This document shows, in pieces, positions 17,698 through 26,238 of a DNA stretch of 64,000 nt (position 1 is the stretch's first letter; each line of letters begins with the position of its first letter). Below the pieces are notes generated by a model. That model was not told the DNA's origin, searched no databases, and saw nothing but the letters and a program-made list of their open reading frames with translations. The position numbers and the translations under genes are program-made. The stretch comes from BS150m-G50 sp964517435 (lineage in GTDB: Bacteria > CAIWAD01 > BS150m-G50), in contig CAZFEC010000003.1 in assembly GCA_964517435.1 (NCBI GenBank), positions 62,001 to 126,000 of the forward strand, given 5' to 3'.

Positions 17698-19014
17698 ACC
17701 TACATGCTGCCCAACAACCAGCGCGACCCGGCCGACCGGCTGGAGCAGCTGTTGCAGGCGATCAAACTGGTTTACGCTTCCGCCTTCTTCCGGGAGGCGG
17801 TCATGTACGGCAACGCCACCGCGCACCGCTGGGAGGAGGAGAAGATGGCGATCATCCTCCAGCGTGTCGCCGGCCGGCGGCTCGGCGATCACTTCTACCC
17901 GACGCTGAGCGGTGTGGCGCAGTCCTGGAATTTCTATCCGGTTTCGTACATGAAACCGGAGGACGGCAGCGCGCAGCTGGCGCTGGGTCTGGGACGCACA
18001 GTCGTGGAGGGCGGTACCACCGTTCGCTTCGCACCGCGCTATCCCCGCCTGCCCGCCGGTTACGGCAGCCTGGAGGAGATGCGGCTCAATTCCCAGAACC
18101 AGTTCTACGCGATCGACATGAACAGCGGCGACCGTCCCTTGACCGCCGGCGACGACGAAACGCTCGCGACGTTGCCGCTCAGTGTGGCGGAGGCGGACGG
18201 CGTACTCAACAGTGTCGGCAGTGTCTTTTCCACCAGCGACAACCGAGTGTACGACGGTGTTAACCGTGAGGGGGTGCGCCTGGTCACCTGCGCCAACATC
18301 CTCAAGCACCGCCAGTATCCGCTGCCGGAAATCCTGGCGGACGTTCTGCGGATCGCGGAGCGGGGCATGGGCACCTCGGTCGAGCTGGAGTTTGCCTTCG
18401 ACGTCGATCCGGCCGGAGAAGCGGAGCCGCAGTTCACGCTGCTGCAGGTGAGGCCGCTGGTTCTGGATGATGCCAGGATTGAGGTGGAGGTAGGCGAGCA
18501 GGGGCGGGGCCGGGCGCTCTGCTGGTCGGAACACGTGCTCGGCAACGGCAGCTATTTCCTGGACCGGGTGCTCTGGGTCGATCCGGAACGGTTCAAGCCG
18601 GAATCGTCGGTCGATACCGCCGCCGTCGTCGCTACCTTCAATCAACAGCTGCTGGAGCGCAATGAGCGCTGTCTGCTGATCGGACTCGGCCGCTGGGGCT
18701 CCCGCGATCCCTGGCTGGGACTGCCGGTCACCTGGCCCGAGATCTGCCAGGCGCAGACGATCATCGAGGTGGGTCTGCCTGATCTGAACCCGGAGCCTTC
18801 GCAGGGATCGCATTTTTTCCAGAACCTCACCTCGATGCGGGTCGGCTATTTCACCGTGCATCCCCGCTATCCCGACGACTGGATCGACTGGGACTGGCTG
18901 CGGTCGCAGCCGGAAGCCACGGTGCGCGACGCGGTTTGCCTGACCAGGTTGGAACAGCCGCTGGAAGTTCGCATGGATGGCCGCAGCGGGCAGGGGGTGA
19001 TCCTACGTCCCTGA
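16081..19014 (+). CDS. Receiver-domain protein fused to PEP/pyruvate-binding (PPDK-type) ATP-grasp domain
   Basis: A 977-residue protein starting at TTG, without a clear ribosome site, five bases after the lipoprotein stop. Residues of about 18-150 form a receiver-like domain whose phospho-Asp position is lost (LVITMRRVGDMD). Residues of about 163-305 form a second receiver with acidic pair E170-D171, phospho-acceptor D240 (SDVRFP) and K293 (IDKNSP). From about 420, GQGSLGGKARG (K430) and PLAVRSSSLRED (R521), with PFAGLYHTYM, match the nucleotide-binding domain of PEP synthase and pyruvate phosphate dikinase. The phospho-His swivel and PEP barrel are absent, so this is not a complete dikinase. 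A phosphorylation-controlled phosphotransferase is the best inference. PTS IIA follows. Confidence 0.8.
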   Translation: MAHQKITVNLHELMRHRIQEILLVSSLYDSFVLEEDGHLSDEVLTDFLNLSLRFAPRFHRVDSAKTALTLMEKRHFDLVITMRRVGDMDVREFASRAKEIAPAVPTVLLAYDTPELERFLPQLSETALDRIFVWQGNSELFLAIIKMYEDLRNVARDVTAANVRVVLVVEDSPRFYSSYLPRIYKEILRQVHNLMSDSLNDLERVLRMRARPKILLADNWEQAEEYLHRYQRNLLGMISDVRFPRAGVLEPEAGFELLRHARRLIPDLPVVLQSSEQRNRAKAQRLDAAYIDKNSPRMLHRLRTFMLHNLGFGDFVFRLPDGREVGRAVDLNDLENHLWQVPAESLLYHGRYNHFSNWLMARGEFELAESLRPRQVSEFNDAEALRRFLIACISEQRDLKQRGQIGEFSRLHFNPKLDFSRIGQGSLGGKARGIAFINTLLQRHNLQEHFPGIGIGIPQTFCIGTNPFDDFINDNELQDVIQSDMSNAEICSAFLGGRFRDEFREDLQVFVKEIHYPLAVRSSSLREDLQFQPFAGLYHTYMLPNNQRDPADRLEQLLQAIKLVYASAFFREAVMYGNATAHRWEEEKMAIILQRVAGRRLGDHFYPTLSGVAQSWNFYPVSYMKPEDGSAQLALGLGRTVVEGGTTVRFAPRYPRLPAGYGSLEEMRLNSQNQFYAIDMNSGDRPLTAGDDETLATLPLSVAEADGVLNSVGSVFSTSDNRVYDGVNREGVRLVTCANILKHRQYPLPEILADVLRIAERGMGTSVELEFAFDVDPAGEAEPQFTLLQVRPLVLDDARIEVEVGEQGRGRALCWSEHVLGNGSYFLDRVLWVDPERFKPESSVDTAAVVATFNQQLLERNERCLLIGLGRWGSRDPWLGLPVTWPEICQAQTIIEVGLPDLNPEPSQGSHFFQNLTSMRVGYFTVHPRYPDDWIDWDWLRSQPEATVRDAVCLTRLEQPLEVRMDGRSGQGVILRP

Positions 19015-19096
19015 CGTCGCATCCGCCCAGAATGCACGCCGCCTGCGAGCGCCTGCCGGAAACCGAATCCGATCTTTACGCATGACGGCAAACCTC

Positions 19097-19125
19097 TTGC
19101 CTCCCGCCTCCGCGATAGCTAAGAT
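19097..19125 (+). promoter_or_regulatory. Possible sigma-70-type promoter upstream of PTS IIA gene
   Basis: TTGCCT (19097-19102) and TAAGAT (19120-19125) are spaced by 17 bases in the gap after the large receiver gene. The PTS IIA start follows about 85 bases downstream. Match is moderate (4/6 and 4/6), and consensus for this lineage is unknown. Confidence 0.4.
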
Positions 19126-19210
19126 ACTGCCCTGAATTCAAGACCCCGATGGTCGGCACTCGATTCCCTTCAAGATGTGGCCGGCCCTCGTCAACGAGGT
19201 GCGGGATACC

Positions 19211-19666
19211 ATGGCTGATTTGCTGAAGAAATACCTGACCGCGGACCGGATCGTGCATCTGGACGAACGGGAGCGCTTTGCGGCGATCTCTGCGATGAAT
19301 GAGCTGCTTACCGACCGCGCCGGCTGCTCCCGGACGATCGCCGACCAGATCGTGGAACGGGAGCATGTGCTCAGCACCGCGGTCGGCAATCATATCGCCG
19401 TGCCTCACGCCAAGGGTGACGATATCGAAGGCATCAACCTGGCCATGGGCGTCAGCCAGGCGGGAATCGACTGGAACGCCCTCGATGACAAACCGGTTCA
19501 CCTCGTCTTCATCGTCACCGCCTCGCACGAGCAGAACCGCGATTACCTCCACCTGCTGGCCGACATCGTCCGCAATTTCAACGATGTGGAACTGGTGCAG
19601 CGGCTGGCCGCTATCGGCGACGAAGTGGAACTACGGCAGCAGGTGCTGAACCTGATCGGCGCCTGA
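19211..19666 (+). CDS. PTS EIIA domain protein, fructose/nitrogen type
   Basis: A 151-residue PTS EIIA-2 domain. H66 in IAVPHAKGDD is the phosphorylation site, and NHIAVPHA followed by NLAMGVS matches the PtsN/FruA family. ATG 19211 is preferred over the in-frame ATG 36 bases upstream because GAGGTG lies nine bases before it and the family N-terminus (LLKKYLTADRIVHL) begins there. No EIIB or EIIC gene is nearby, so a regulatory role like PtsN is likely. Its position between the PEP-binding receiver protein and a ClC channel hints at phosphorylation-dependent control, which is inference. Confidence 0.85.
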   Translation: MADLLKKYLTADRIVHLDERERFAAISAMNELLTDRAGCSRTIADQIVEREHVLSTAVGNHIAVPHAKGDDIEGINLAMGVSQAGIDWNALDDKPVHLVFIVTASHEQNRDYLHLLADIVRNFNDVELVQRLAAIGDEVELRQQVLNLIGA

Positions 19667-19679
19667 ACGGGAGGAGCCG

Positions 19680-21455
19680 ATGCGTAAACCGCTCCTGCAT
19701 TGGCGGCGCCGCCTGCTCACCCATATCGCCCTCAAGCGACAATACTCCGAAACGGTCCTGACCCTCTTTTTCGCACTCTTCATCGGCATCGTGGTGGGAG
19801 CCGCCGCTGTCGGCTATCACGACCTGATCGAACTGCTCTACAACTTCTTCTTCACCTATCTCCCCGGCAAATTAGCACTGCCGTCGTATTGGTTCTGGCT
19901 GCTGGTGCCGCTGCTTGGAGGCGGCATCCAGGCGTTGCTGATCACCCTCTGGCCACATGTGGCCGCGCAGAAGGGCGTAGTGGAGGTCATGAAGGTGATC
20001 AAACTGAAAGGGGGGGTGACCCGGCTGCGCACCGTCCTGTTTCAGTTCATCGGCAGCGCGCTGAATATGGGTACCGGCGGTCCGGTGGGACCGGAGGGCC
20101 CCGCGGCCCAGATCGGCGCCGGCATCGGATCGCTGCTGGGGCAGTTCTTTCATCTCTCGGAGGAGCGGCTGCGCGTCATGGTGGCCGCCGGCGCCGGCAC
20201 CGCCATCGCTGCCGTCTTCAACGCGCCTCTGGCGGGAGTCTTCTTCGCGATGGAAGTGATCCTGCTCAACGAGTTGCGCGATGTGACTTTCGGCATGCTG
20301 GTCCTCTCCAGCGTCACCGGTGCCATCATCACCCGCATCTACCTCACCGCCACGCCGGTGTTCATCATCCCGCCCTATGCGCCGCCACTGGTACGGGACT
20401 ATCCCTTCTTCCTGCTGCTAGGCCTGCTCTGCGGCTTGCTTTCCGTCGCCTGGCTGCGGGTCTCCTCCTTCTACGCCGATCTGATCTGGGGGAAATGGCG
20501 CCAGGTCCCCCGCTGGATCTTCCCCATCGTGGCCGGACTGGCGGCGGGAGTGGTCGCCCTCTGGTTCCCGCGCGTCCTGGGGATCGGCTACGACGCGGTC
20601 AGCGAACTGTTCGACGGCGTTTTCCTGCTGCGCACCGCCCTGTTGCTGTTGATCTTCAAGCTGCTGCTCTCCCCGCTCAACATCGAGGGCGGAGGCATGG
20701 GCGGCACCTTTGCGCCCTCCCTCTTTCTGGGCGCCATGCTGGGTTACGCCGCCGGTGCCGGCCTGGAGTTGGTACTGGGACAGGAGGTTAATCTGGTGCT
20801 TTTCACCCTGGTCGGCATGGGGGGCACCCTGGCGGCGCTCAACGGCATCCCGATCACCTCCATCATCATGCTCTTCGAGCTGACGCGCGATTACAACCAG
20901 ATTCTACCGGTGATGGTGGGCGTCGTCGGCGCGGTCGTCACCTTCCAGCTCGCTACCGGCGAGCGGTCCATCTACCTGATGAAGCTGCACAAAGCGGGAC
21001 TGTTGCTGGAAGACCGTCTGACCGTGCCGGTGCTGAGCGAACTCAAACTGCCCGAGCTGATTCGCACCGACGTGCCGGTCGTCGCTCCGGAAACCACTTT
21101 CAGGGAGATTCTGGCGCGTATCGAACAGCTGCCCTACAATGACCTGGTGGTGCAATACCCCGACGGCACTCTCGGCATGATCACGCTGGCCGATCTCCGT
21201 TCGGTTCTGTTCCAGACGCAGGTCAGCGAACTCCTGGTCGCCTCCGACATGGCGCTGCCGGTTGTTCCGATCGAAAGCGACGATGAGGCGGACGCCATCC
21301 TGGGGCGGATGGAGAAGCAGAATGTCGAATACCTGCCAGTGGTAAAGGAAGGGGAGTTGATCGGGCTGCTGACCCGCAGCGACCTGTTGAAAGCGATGAA
21401 CGAGACGGTGATCGCCTGGCAGCTGCGGCGCCGGCAGCGCGGGTCCTTCCGTTAA
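19680..21455 (+). CDS. ClC-family chloride channel/transporter with C-terminal CBS pair
   Basis: This 591-residue protein has about ten membrane segments to residue 430 and then two CBS domains (about 465-590). ClC filter motifs are present: GTGGPVGPEGP corresponds to the GSGIP/GREGP region and retains the gating Glu, and GGGMGGTFAPSLFLGA matches GGxFxP. The CBS pair (VPVVAPETTFREILARI and LPVVPIESDDEADAIL) probably binds adenine nucleotides and tunes activity. Whether it is a channel or a Cl-/H+ exchanger cannot be told from the motifs alone. It follows the PTS IIA gene by 13 bases with a GGGAGGAG ribosome site. Confidence 0.9.
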   Translation: MRKPLLHWRRRLLTHIALKRQYSETVLTLFFALFIGIVVGAAAVGYHDLIELLYNFFFTYLPGKLALPSYWFWLLVPLLGGGIQALLITLWPHVAAQKGVVEVMKVIKLKGGVTRLRTVLFQFIGSALNMGTGGPVGPEGPAAQIGAGIGSLLGQFFHLSEERLRVMVAAGAGTAIAAVFNAPLAGVFFAMEVILLNELRDVTFGMLVLSSVTGAIITRIYLTATPVFIIPPYAPPLVRDYPFFLLLGLLCGLLSVAWLRVSSFYADLIWGKWRQVPRWIFPIVAGLAAGVVALWFPRVLGIGYDAVSELFDGVFLLRTALLLLIFKLLLSPLNIEGGGMGGTFAPSLFLGAMLGYAAGAGLELVLGQEVNLVLFTLVGMGGTLAALNGIPITSIIMLFELTRDYNQILPVMVGVVGAVVTFQLATGERSIYLMKLHKAGLLLEDRLTVPVLSELKLPELIRTDVPVVAPETTFREILARIEQLPYNDLVVQYPDGTLGMITLADLRSVLFQTQVSELLVASDMALPVVPIESDDEADAILGRMEKQNVEYLPVVKEGELIGLLTRSDLLKAMNETVIAWQLRRRQRGSFR

Positions 21456-21481
21456 GCCGGCCCACCAGGCTGCCGCGTTCC

Positions 21482-21510
21482 TTGGTTTTGTTTAACCATG
21501 ACCCTATATT
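21482..21510 (+). promoter_or_regulatory. Sigma-70-type promoter for queF-parA-parB
   Basis: TTGGTT (21482-21487), a 17-base spacer and TATATT (21505-21510) stand 40 bases before the queF ATG in a locally AT-rich stretch of an otherwise GC-rich region. The match and spacing are among the best in the window. Confidence 0.55.
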
Positions 21511-21549
21511 GGCAAGGTTATCATTAGGTTATTCCTACCGGAGACAGCG

Positions 21550-21945
21550 ATGAGCAGCAGCGAATACACCCCGGAGCATGCCGCTTCACAACCGGATACA
21601 CCGCCCCTGGAAGCCTGGCCCAACCAGTATGCCGATCGTCGCTATGAAATCAGCATCACTCACCCGGAATTCACCTGTCTCTGCCCCCGCACCGGGCTAC
21701 CGGATTTTGCCACCATCTCCATCAAATATACACCAGACCAGCAATGCCTTGAGTTGAAATCCTTAAAGTACTACTTGAACACTTTCCGGCAGGTCGGCAT
21801 CTTCCATGAGAATGTCGTCAACCGCGTCCGCGACGATATCGTGGCGGCGATCGCTCCGCATCGCGTCGAGGTGGAGGGAGCCTTCTCGGCCCGGGGCGGT
21901 ATCCTCACTACGGTGCGCTCCGTCTGGCAGCGGGAGGAATCATGA
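21550..21945 (+). CDS. queF: NADPH-dependent preQ0 reductase (7-cyano-7-deazaguanine reductase), short type
   Basis: This 131-residue T-fold enzyme reduces the nitrile of preQ0 to preQ1 in queuosine synthesis. Nucleophile C45 lies in FTCLCPRTGLPDFATI, and the signature QueF motif is LELKSLKYYLNTFR (about 67-80). H86 and E87 in GIFHENV complete the active site. It belongs to the short unimodular class. The first 20 or so residues are a low-complexity extension. It overlaps parA by four bases, so it is co-translated with the chromosome-partition pair. No other queuosine genes are nearby. Confidence 0.93.
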   Translation: MSSSEYTPEHAASQPDTPPLEAWPNQYADRRYEISITHPEFTCLCPRTGLPDFATISIKYTPDQQCLELKSLKYYLNTFRQVGIFHENVVNRVRDDIVAAIAPHRVEVEGAFSARGGILTTVRSVWQREES

Positions 21946-22736
21946 CCCGGATCATCGCGGTCGCCAATCAGAAGGGGGGTGTCGGCAAGACGACCACCGC
22001 GGTCAACCTCGCCGCCAGCCTGGCGATCAGTGAACGACGGGTACTGCTGGTGGATCTTGATCCGCAGGCCAACGCCACCAGCGGCCTGGGTGTCGATGGC
22101 GGACTGGAAGCCACCACCTACAACCTGCTGATGGCGGGGATGCCACTGGATCAGATCAAGTGTGAGACAGCCATTGAGGGACTCGAGCTGCTGCCGGCGG
22201 GTATCGATCTGGTGGGTGCCGAACTGGAGCTGGTGGGCGGCGCCAGGCGGGAGTACCGCCTCCGGGACGCCCTGCGCGATCTCGAGGGTTACGATTACGT
22301 CTTCATTGATACTCCCCCCTCGCTGGGACTCCTGACCATCAACGCCCTCACCGCGGCGCAGACGGTCCTGATCCCGCTGCAGACCGAGTACTACGCGCTG
22401 GAGGGATTGACCCAGCTGTTGAACACGATGCAACTGGTCAAGAAGTATTTCAACGAACGGCTCCGCCTGGAAGGGGTGCTGTTGACGATGTTCGATTCCC
22501 GCCTCAACCTGGCCAACAGCGTGGCGGCGGAGGTGCGTGAGTATTTCAACGGACAGGTATTCAAGACGGTGATACGCCGCAATGTCAGCCTGGGCGAAGC
22601 ACCCAGCTACGGCAAACCGGTTCTGCTGCATAACGCCCGTTCCAGCGGTGCCCGCAGCTATCTGGAACTGGCGGGGGAATTTCTGGCTAAAGAGCGGAAG
22701 GAAGCAGATGGCCAAATCCAAGAGCAAGCTCGGTAA
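21942..22736 (+). CDS. parA: Chromosome-partitioning ATPase ParA/Soj
   Basis: A 264-residue ParA ATPase. The deviant Walker A is NQKGGVGKTTTAVNLA with signature K11 and catalytic K16; VDLDPQANATSG is the switch I region and YVFIDTPPSLG the Walker B. The lack of an N-terminal DNA-binding extension matches chromosomal Soj. Its ATG overlaps the queF stop, and its 3' end overlaps parB by 29 bases. With ParB it segregates the origin region, so the replication origin may be near on the chromosome, although no dnaA, gidA or rnpA is in the window. Confidence 0.95.
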   Translation: MTRIIAVANQKGGVGKTTTAVNLAASLAISERRVLLVDLDPQANATSGLGVDGGLEATTYNLLMAGMPLDQIKCETAIEGLELLPAGIDLVGAELELVGGARREYRLRDALRDLEGYDYVFIDTPPSLGLLTINALTAAQTVLIPLQTEYYALEGLTQLLNTMQLVKKYFNERLRLEGVLLTMFDSRLNLANSVAAEVREYFNGQVFKTVIRRNVSLGEAPSYGKPVLLHNARSSGARSYLELAGEFLAKERKEADGQIQEQAR

Positions 22737-23559
22737 GGGGCTGAAAGCGCTCATCGATCAGAATGTAGTCGACCTGCCGAACGGTGATGCGGGAGTGAAC
22801 CAGGTGCCGATGACGGAGATCAGGGTCGGTGCCACCCAGCCGCGCCGGGAGATGGACCGGGAAGCGCTGGATGAACTCCGGCAATCGATCGTGGAGAACG
22901 GCGTTCTGCAGCCGGTTCTGCTCGCCAGACTGGAGAACGGCTACCGCCTGATCGCGGGGGAGCGGCGCTACAAAGCCGCCATGGCGGCCGGCTTGACCCG
23001 TATTCCGGCTCACATTCTCTATGACCTCAGCGATGAGAAGATGCATGAAATGGCGCTGGTGGAGAACATCCAGCGGGAAGACCTCAACCCGATCGACTAC
23101 GCGCTGGCCTTGCAGCAACTGCTGGAGGAGTACGGCCTTACCCAGGAGCAGGCGGCGCAGAAACTGGGCAAGAGCCGTTCCGAGGTGGCCAACACCCTGC
23201 GCCTGCTCAAACTGCCCAGCCTGATCCGGCAGAGTCTGCAGGCGGGCAACGTGAGCGTGGGGCATGCCAAGGTACTGCTTTCGTTACCGAACAAGGATGA
23301 ACAGGTGCGCTACTGGCGTGAGACGTTGCGGCGCAACCTGTCGGTGCGACAGCTGGAGGAACGGGTCAACCGCGCCGGGCAACCGGCACCGCCGCGTCTG
23401 GTGAAATCGCCCGATTTGCTGGCGGTGGAGGAGCGGTTGCGGGATTTCTATTCCGCCCGGGTGCAGTTGCGCCACTCCCGCCGGGGCAGCGGCGCCATCG
23501 AAATCAGATACAGTTCGCTGGATGAGCTTAACCGTCTGCTGGAGATGCTGGAGCGGTAG
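22708..23559 (+). CDS. parB: Chromosome-partitioning protein ParB
   Basis: A 283-residue product from ATG 22708, which has GGAAGGAAG just upstream and removes a non-homologous 42-residue extension of the longer open frame. Landmarks are the N-terminal ParA-stimulating basic tail (MAKSKSKLGKGLKALI), TQPRREMDREALDELRQSI, the CTP-binding GERR at 84-87, ALVENIQREDLNPID, and a helix-turn-helix for parS (LTQEQAAQKLGKSRSEVAN). The C-terminal dimerisation part ends in ELNRLLEMLE. No parS site was found in the window. Confidence 0.95.
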   Translation: MAKSKSKLGKGLKALIDQNVVDLPNGDAGVNQVPMTEIRVGATQPRREMDREALDELRQSIVENGVLQPVLLARLENGYRLIAGERRYKAAMAAGLTRIPAHILYDLSDEKMHEMALVENIQREDLNPIDYALALQQLLEEYGLTQEQAAQKLGKSRSEVANTLRLLKLPSLIRQSLQAGNVSVGHAKVLLSLPNKDEQVRYWRETLRRNLSVRQLEERVNRAGQPAPPRLVKSPDLLAVEERLRDFYSARVQLRHSRRGSGAIEIRYSSLDELNRLLEMLER

Positions 23560-23595
23560 TCGCTGCGTCGATACTCCTGAACCACGGAGATGTGA

Positions 23596-24786
23596 ATGCG
23601 ATTGGTAATCTACGAGGACCGGCGGTGCGAACGCTTTTATCCCCTGACCGAGATGCATGCCGCCTGGGACCTGCGTCTGGGTGACTGCCGGCTCGGGGAA
23701 CGGATCCTGCGGGATCTGCAGCTGGAGGATTGCACCTTCGCCGGGCGCCACCACCTCGCGGAGGTGATGGCGGAGAGCGGCTGGGATACATACGCGGAGG
23801 AGTCCAGGGAGACGCTTTTCGTCAACGCCCTCGCGTTCGAGTTCGACGTGTCAGCGTTGCTGGCGCTGCCCACGGGCGAGCGGTTGGTAGAGGCGGAAGG
23901 CGCAACGGTCGCTTTTCGGCTTGCCGTCGACACACCGCCGCCGGACCGGGATGACGCGGGCTATCTGGTCATTCCCGATCTACCGGCGAGCGGGACCGCG
24001 GCGCAAGTGCTGAGGGAACCGTGGGATCTGCTGACGCTGAACGCCGAACTGCTGGAGTCCGATTTCCGGCCCGCACCGTTGCCGGCGGACCTGACCGGCG
24101 TCATCCTGATCGCACCGGAGCGGATCGCCCTGCATCCGGAAGCTGTGATTCGGCCCGGCGCCGTGCTGGACGGCTCCCGCGGTCCGGTAACCATCGGCGC
24201 GCGCAGCGAAGTGGATTCACAGGCGGTGATCCAGGGCCCCGTGCACATCGACGCGGATTGTCGCATTAAACCGCACAGCCACCTCTATGACGCCACCAGC
24301 GTCGGCCCGGCTTGCCGCCTGGCGGGTGAAGTGGAGAACACGATCTGTCATTCCTATGTAAACAAGCAGCACCAGGGTTTCGTCGGCCATTCGCTTTTGA
24401 TGCCCTGGACCAACCTCGGCGCCGACACCAATACCAGCGATCTCAAGAACAACTACGGTGAGATCCGCCTCAGCCGGCGCGGCGAAACGGTTGACACCGG
24501 ACGCCGCCTTCTGGGGCTGCTGCTGGGCGACCACGGCCGCTGCGCCATCAACACCCAGTTCAACAGCGGCAGTGTCGGTGGCGTCTTCGCCAACATCTTC
24601 GACAGCGGTTTTCCGCCGAAGGAGATTCCGCCTTTCAGCTGGGGCGGGCAGGGGGCAGGCAGCTACCGCCTGGAGGAAGCGCTGGCGGTGGCGGAGCGGG
24701 TCCTGGCCCGGCGGGAAATGATCCTGACCTCCGCCATGCGGGATTTGATTGTGCGATTACATGATGAAGCTTCAACCGACCGGTAG
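23596..24786 (+). CDS. GlmU-like protein: degenerate nucleotidyltransferase domain plus left-handed beta helix
   Basis: A 396-residue protein of the putative sugar-nucleotidyltransferase group common in Bacteroidota. It opens with VIYEDRRCERFYPLTEMHAAWDLRLG instead of the GlmU LxxGxGTRM loop, so the N-terminal domain is probably not a standard uridyltransferase. Hexapeptide-type repeats occupy about 170-330 (VIRPGAVLDG, VDSQAVIQGPVHI) and include GHSLLMPWTNLGADTNTSDLKNN and FNSGSVGGVFANIF. The helix could supply acetyltransferase activity lacking in the single-domain GlmU-like protein encoded at 54626. That pairing is inference. Confidence 0.8.
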   Translation: MRLVIYEDRRCERFYPLTEMHAAWDLRLGDCRLGERILRDLQLEDCTFAGRHHLAEVMAESGWDTYAEESRETLFVNALAFEFDVSALLALPTGERLVEAEGATVAFRLAVDTPPPDRDDAGYLVIPDLPASGTAAQVLREPWDLLTLNAELLESDFRPAPLPADLTGVILIAPERIALHPEAVIRPGAVLDGSRGPVTIGARSEVDSQAVIQGPVHIDADCRIKPHSHLYDATSVGPACRLAGEVENTICHSYVNKQHQGFVGHSLLMPWTNLGADTNTSDLKNNYGEIRLSRRGETVDTGRRLLGLLLGDHGRCAINTQFNSGSVGGVFANIFDSGFPPKEIPPFSWGGQGAGSYRLEEALAVAERVLARREMILTSAMRDLIVRLHDEASTDR

Positions 24787-24840
24787 CAACCGGCAGCCGG
24801 CACCGCCGGTGGAACCTGAACTGAAATCCCGGCAGCGAAA

Positions 24841-26223
24841 ATGAGCATGAACAGCCGTCAACTGGAGGAGCTGGCCGCCATCGTCGGCCCCCGCAATCTC
24901 CACCTGGAGCGGGAGGAGAAGCTCACCTTCGCGACCGACGGCACCGACGTGATACATCTGCCGGAAGCGGTGGTGGAGCCGGACAACCGCGAGGCGGTCC
25001 AGGAGTTGCTGCGCTTCGCCAACCGCGAGCTGATTCCGGTGACCCCGCGCGGCGCCGGCAGCGGCTTGTCCGGCGGAGCGCTGGCGGTGCGGGGCGGCAT
25101 TCTGCTCTCCATGTTGAAGTTCGACCGGATCCTCGAGATCGACACCGTCAATCAAACCGCCACGGTGGAACCGGGCGTGATCAACCTGCATCTGCAGGAG
25201 GCGGTGGCGGAGCAGGGATTGTTCTATCCTCCCGATCCGGCCAGTCGTGATACATCCTGCCTCGGCGGCAATGTGGCGGAGGATGCCGGCGGCGCCCGCT
25301 GCATCAAGTACGGCACCACCCGCCACTACATCCTGGCCCTTGACGTGGTGCTGCCGGACGGTTCCTTCCACCGCATGGGCGTCGCCACCCGCAAGGGAGT
25401 GGTCGGCTATGATCTGAAAGATCTGCTGATCGGCTCCGAGGGCACCCTGGGCGTGATCACCGGTATCGTCGTGAGGCTGTTGCCGCTGCCGCGCCACCGC
25501 CGTCTGCTGCTGGCGCTGTTCGAGAACTTCGCGCACGCTATCGACGGCACCGGCCGGTTGAGCCGGGCGGGTATCGTTCCCTCGGCGCTGGAGTTCATGG
25601 ATGAAACCGCGATCGAGATGGGGCGGGAGGGACTGCCGCTGGAGCTGCCGGCGTCGGCGCGGGCCCTGCTGCTGGTGGAGCTGGACGGTAATGTTGTCGA
25701 CCGCATCGAGGAGGAACTGGAACAGGTCGCCGCCCTGATGGAAAAGGCGGGCGCGACTGAACTGCTGCTGGCGGACAGCAGCAGGCGTCAGGAGCGGCTC
25801 TGGGAGGTGCGGCGCGCCTTGAGTACGACGATCAAGGAGAAGAGCGCCATTAAGAAATCGATGGATGTGGCGGTTCCCTTTTCGCGGCTGCAGGAGTACA
25901 TGGAGACCACCCGGGCGCTGGGCGACCGCCGGGGGGTGCAGGTGATGCACTACGGCCACCTCGGGGACGGTAATGTTCACACCAACGTACTGCACATGAC
26001 CGGCGGCGAGGCGGCGGAGCAGGCGGTGGAAGCGACGGTAAGAGAGGTGCTGCGGGTGACGCTGGCCGTCGGCGGCACCATCTCCGGCGAGCACGGCATC
26101 GGTACCGTCAAGCTGCCCTACATCGGCATGGAAATCCCGCCGCGCCTGCTGGAGTTGCAGCGGGAGATCAAACGGGTGTTCGATCCCAACAACATACTTA
26201 ATCCGGGCAAGATTTTCGGGTAA
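24841..26223 (+). CDS. FAD-linked oxidase, GlcD-like (glycolate/D-lactate dehydrogenase family)
   Basis: A 460-residue flavoenzyme of the VAO/PCMH fold. VTPRGAGSGLSGGALAVRGGI (about 62-82) is the FAD-binding loop; DPASRDTSCLGGNVAEDAGGARCIKYG and VGYDLKDLLIGSEGTLGVIT are typical of GlcD and D-lactate dehydrogenases. The C-terminal HYGHLGDGNVHTNV and SGEHGIGTVK carry conserved His residues. No GlcE or GlcF partner is adjacent, so the electron acceptor is unknown. Two GTGATACA words lie in the 5' third. Confidence 0.9.
   Translation: MSMNSRQLEELAAIVGPRNLHLEREEKLTFATDGTDVIHLPEAVVEPDNREAVQELLRFANRELIPVTPRGAGSGLSGGALAVRGGILLSMLKFDRILEIDTVNQTATVEPGVINLHLQEAVAEQGLFYPPDPASRDTSCLGGNVAEDAGGARCIKYGTTRHYILALDVVLPDGSFHRMGVATRKGVVGYDLKDLLIGSEGTLGVITGIVVRLLPLPRHRRLLLALFENFAHAIDGTGRLSRAGIVPSALEFMDETAIEMGREGLPLELPASARALLLVELDGNVVDRIEEELEQVAALMEKAGATELLLADSSRRQERLWEVRRALSTTIKEKSAIKKSMDVAVPFSRLQEYMETTRALGDRRGVQVMHYGHLGDGNVHTNVLHMTGGEAAEQAVEATVREVLRVTLAVGGTISGEHGIGTVKLPYIGMEIPPRLLELQREIKRVFDPNNILNPGKIFG
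24949..25254 (+). repeat. Pair of GTGATACA words inside the GlcD-like gene
   Basis: Plus-strand copies at 24949 and 25247 are about 300 bases apart. They are read in different frames (DVIH and SRDTS), so codon choice for one peptide cannot explain them. Both are preceded by C and followed by T. Confidence 0.75.
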
Positions 26224-26238
26224 GGCCTGAAGCGAGGG

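Noticed and set aside
17113..18861. 582-residue open frame on the minus strand
   Set aside because: It lies wholly within the receiver/ATP-grasp gene, shows no family motifs, and is the usual antisense opening in GC-rich coding DNA.
21456..21549. preQ1 riboswitch ahead of queF
   Set aside because: The gap is short, contains promoter-like boxes, and lacks the pseudoknot-forming C-rich loop and A-rich tail of preQ1 aptamers.
21456..23700. Expected parS sites near parA-parB
   Set aside because: No sequence close to TGTTTCACGTGAAACA was seen in this region or elsewhere in the window.
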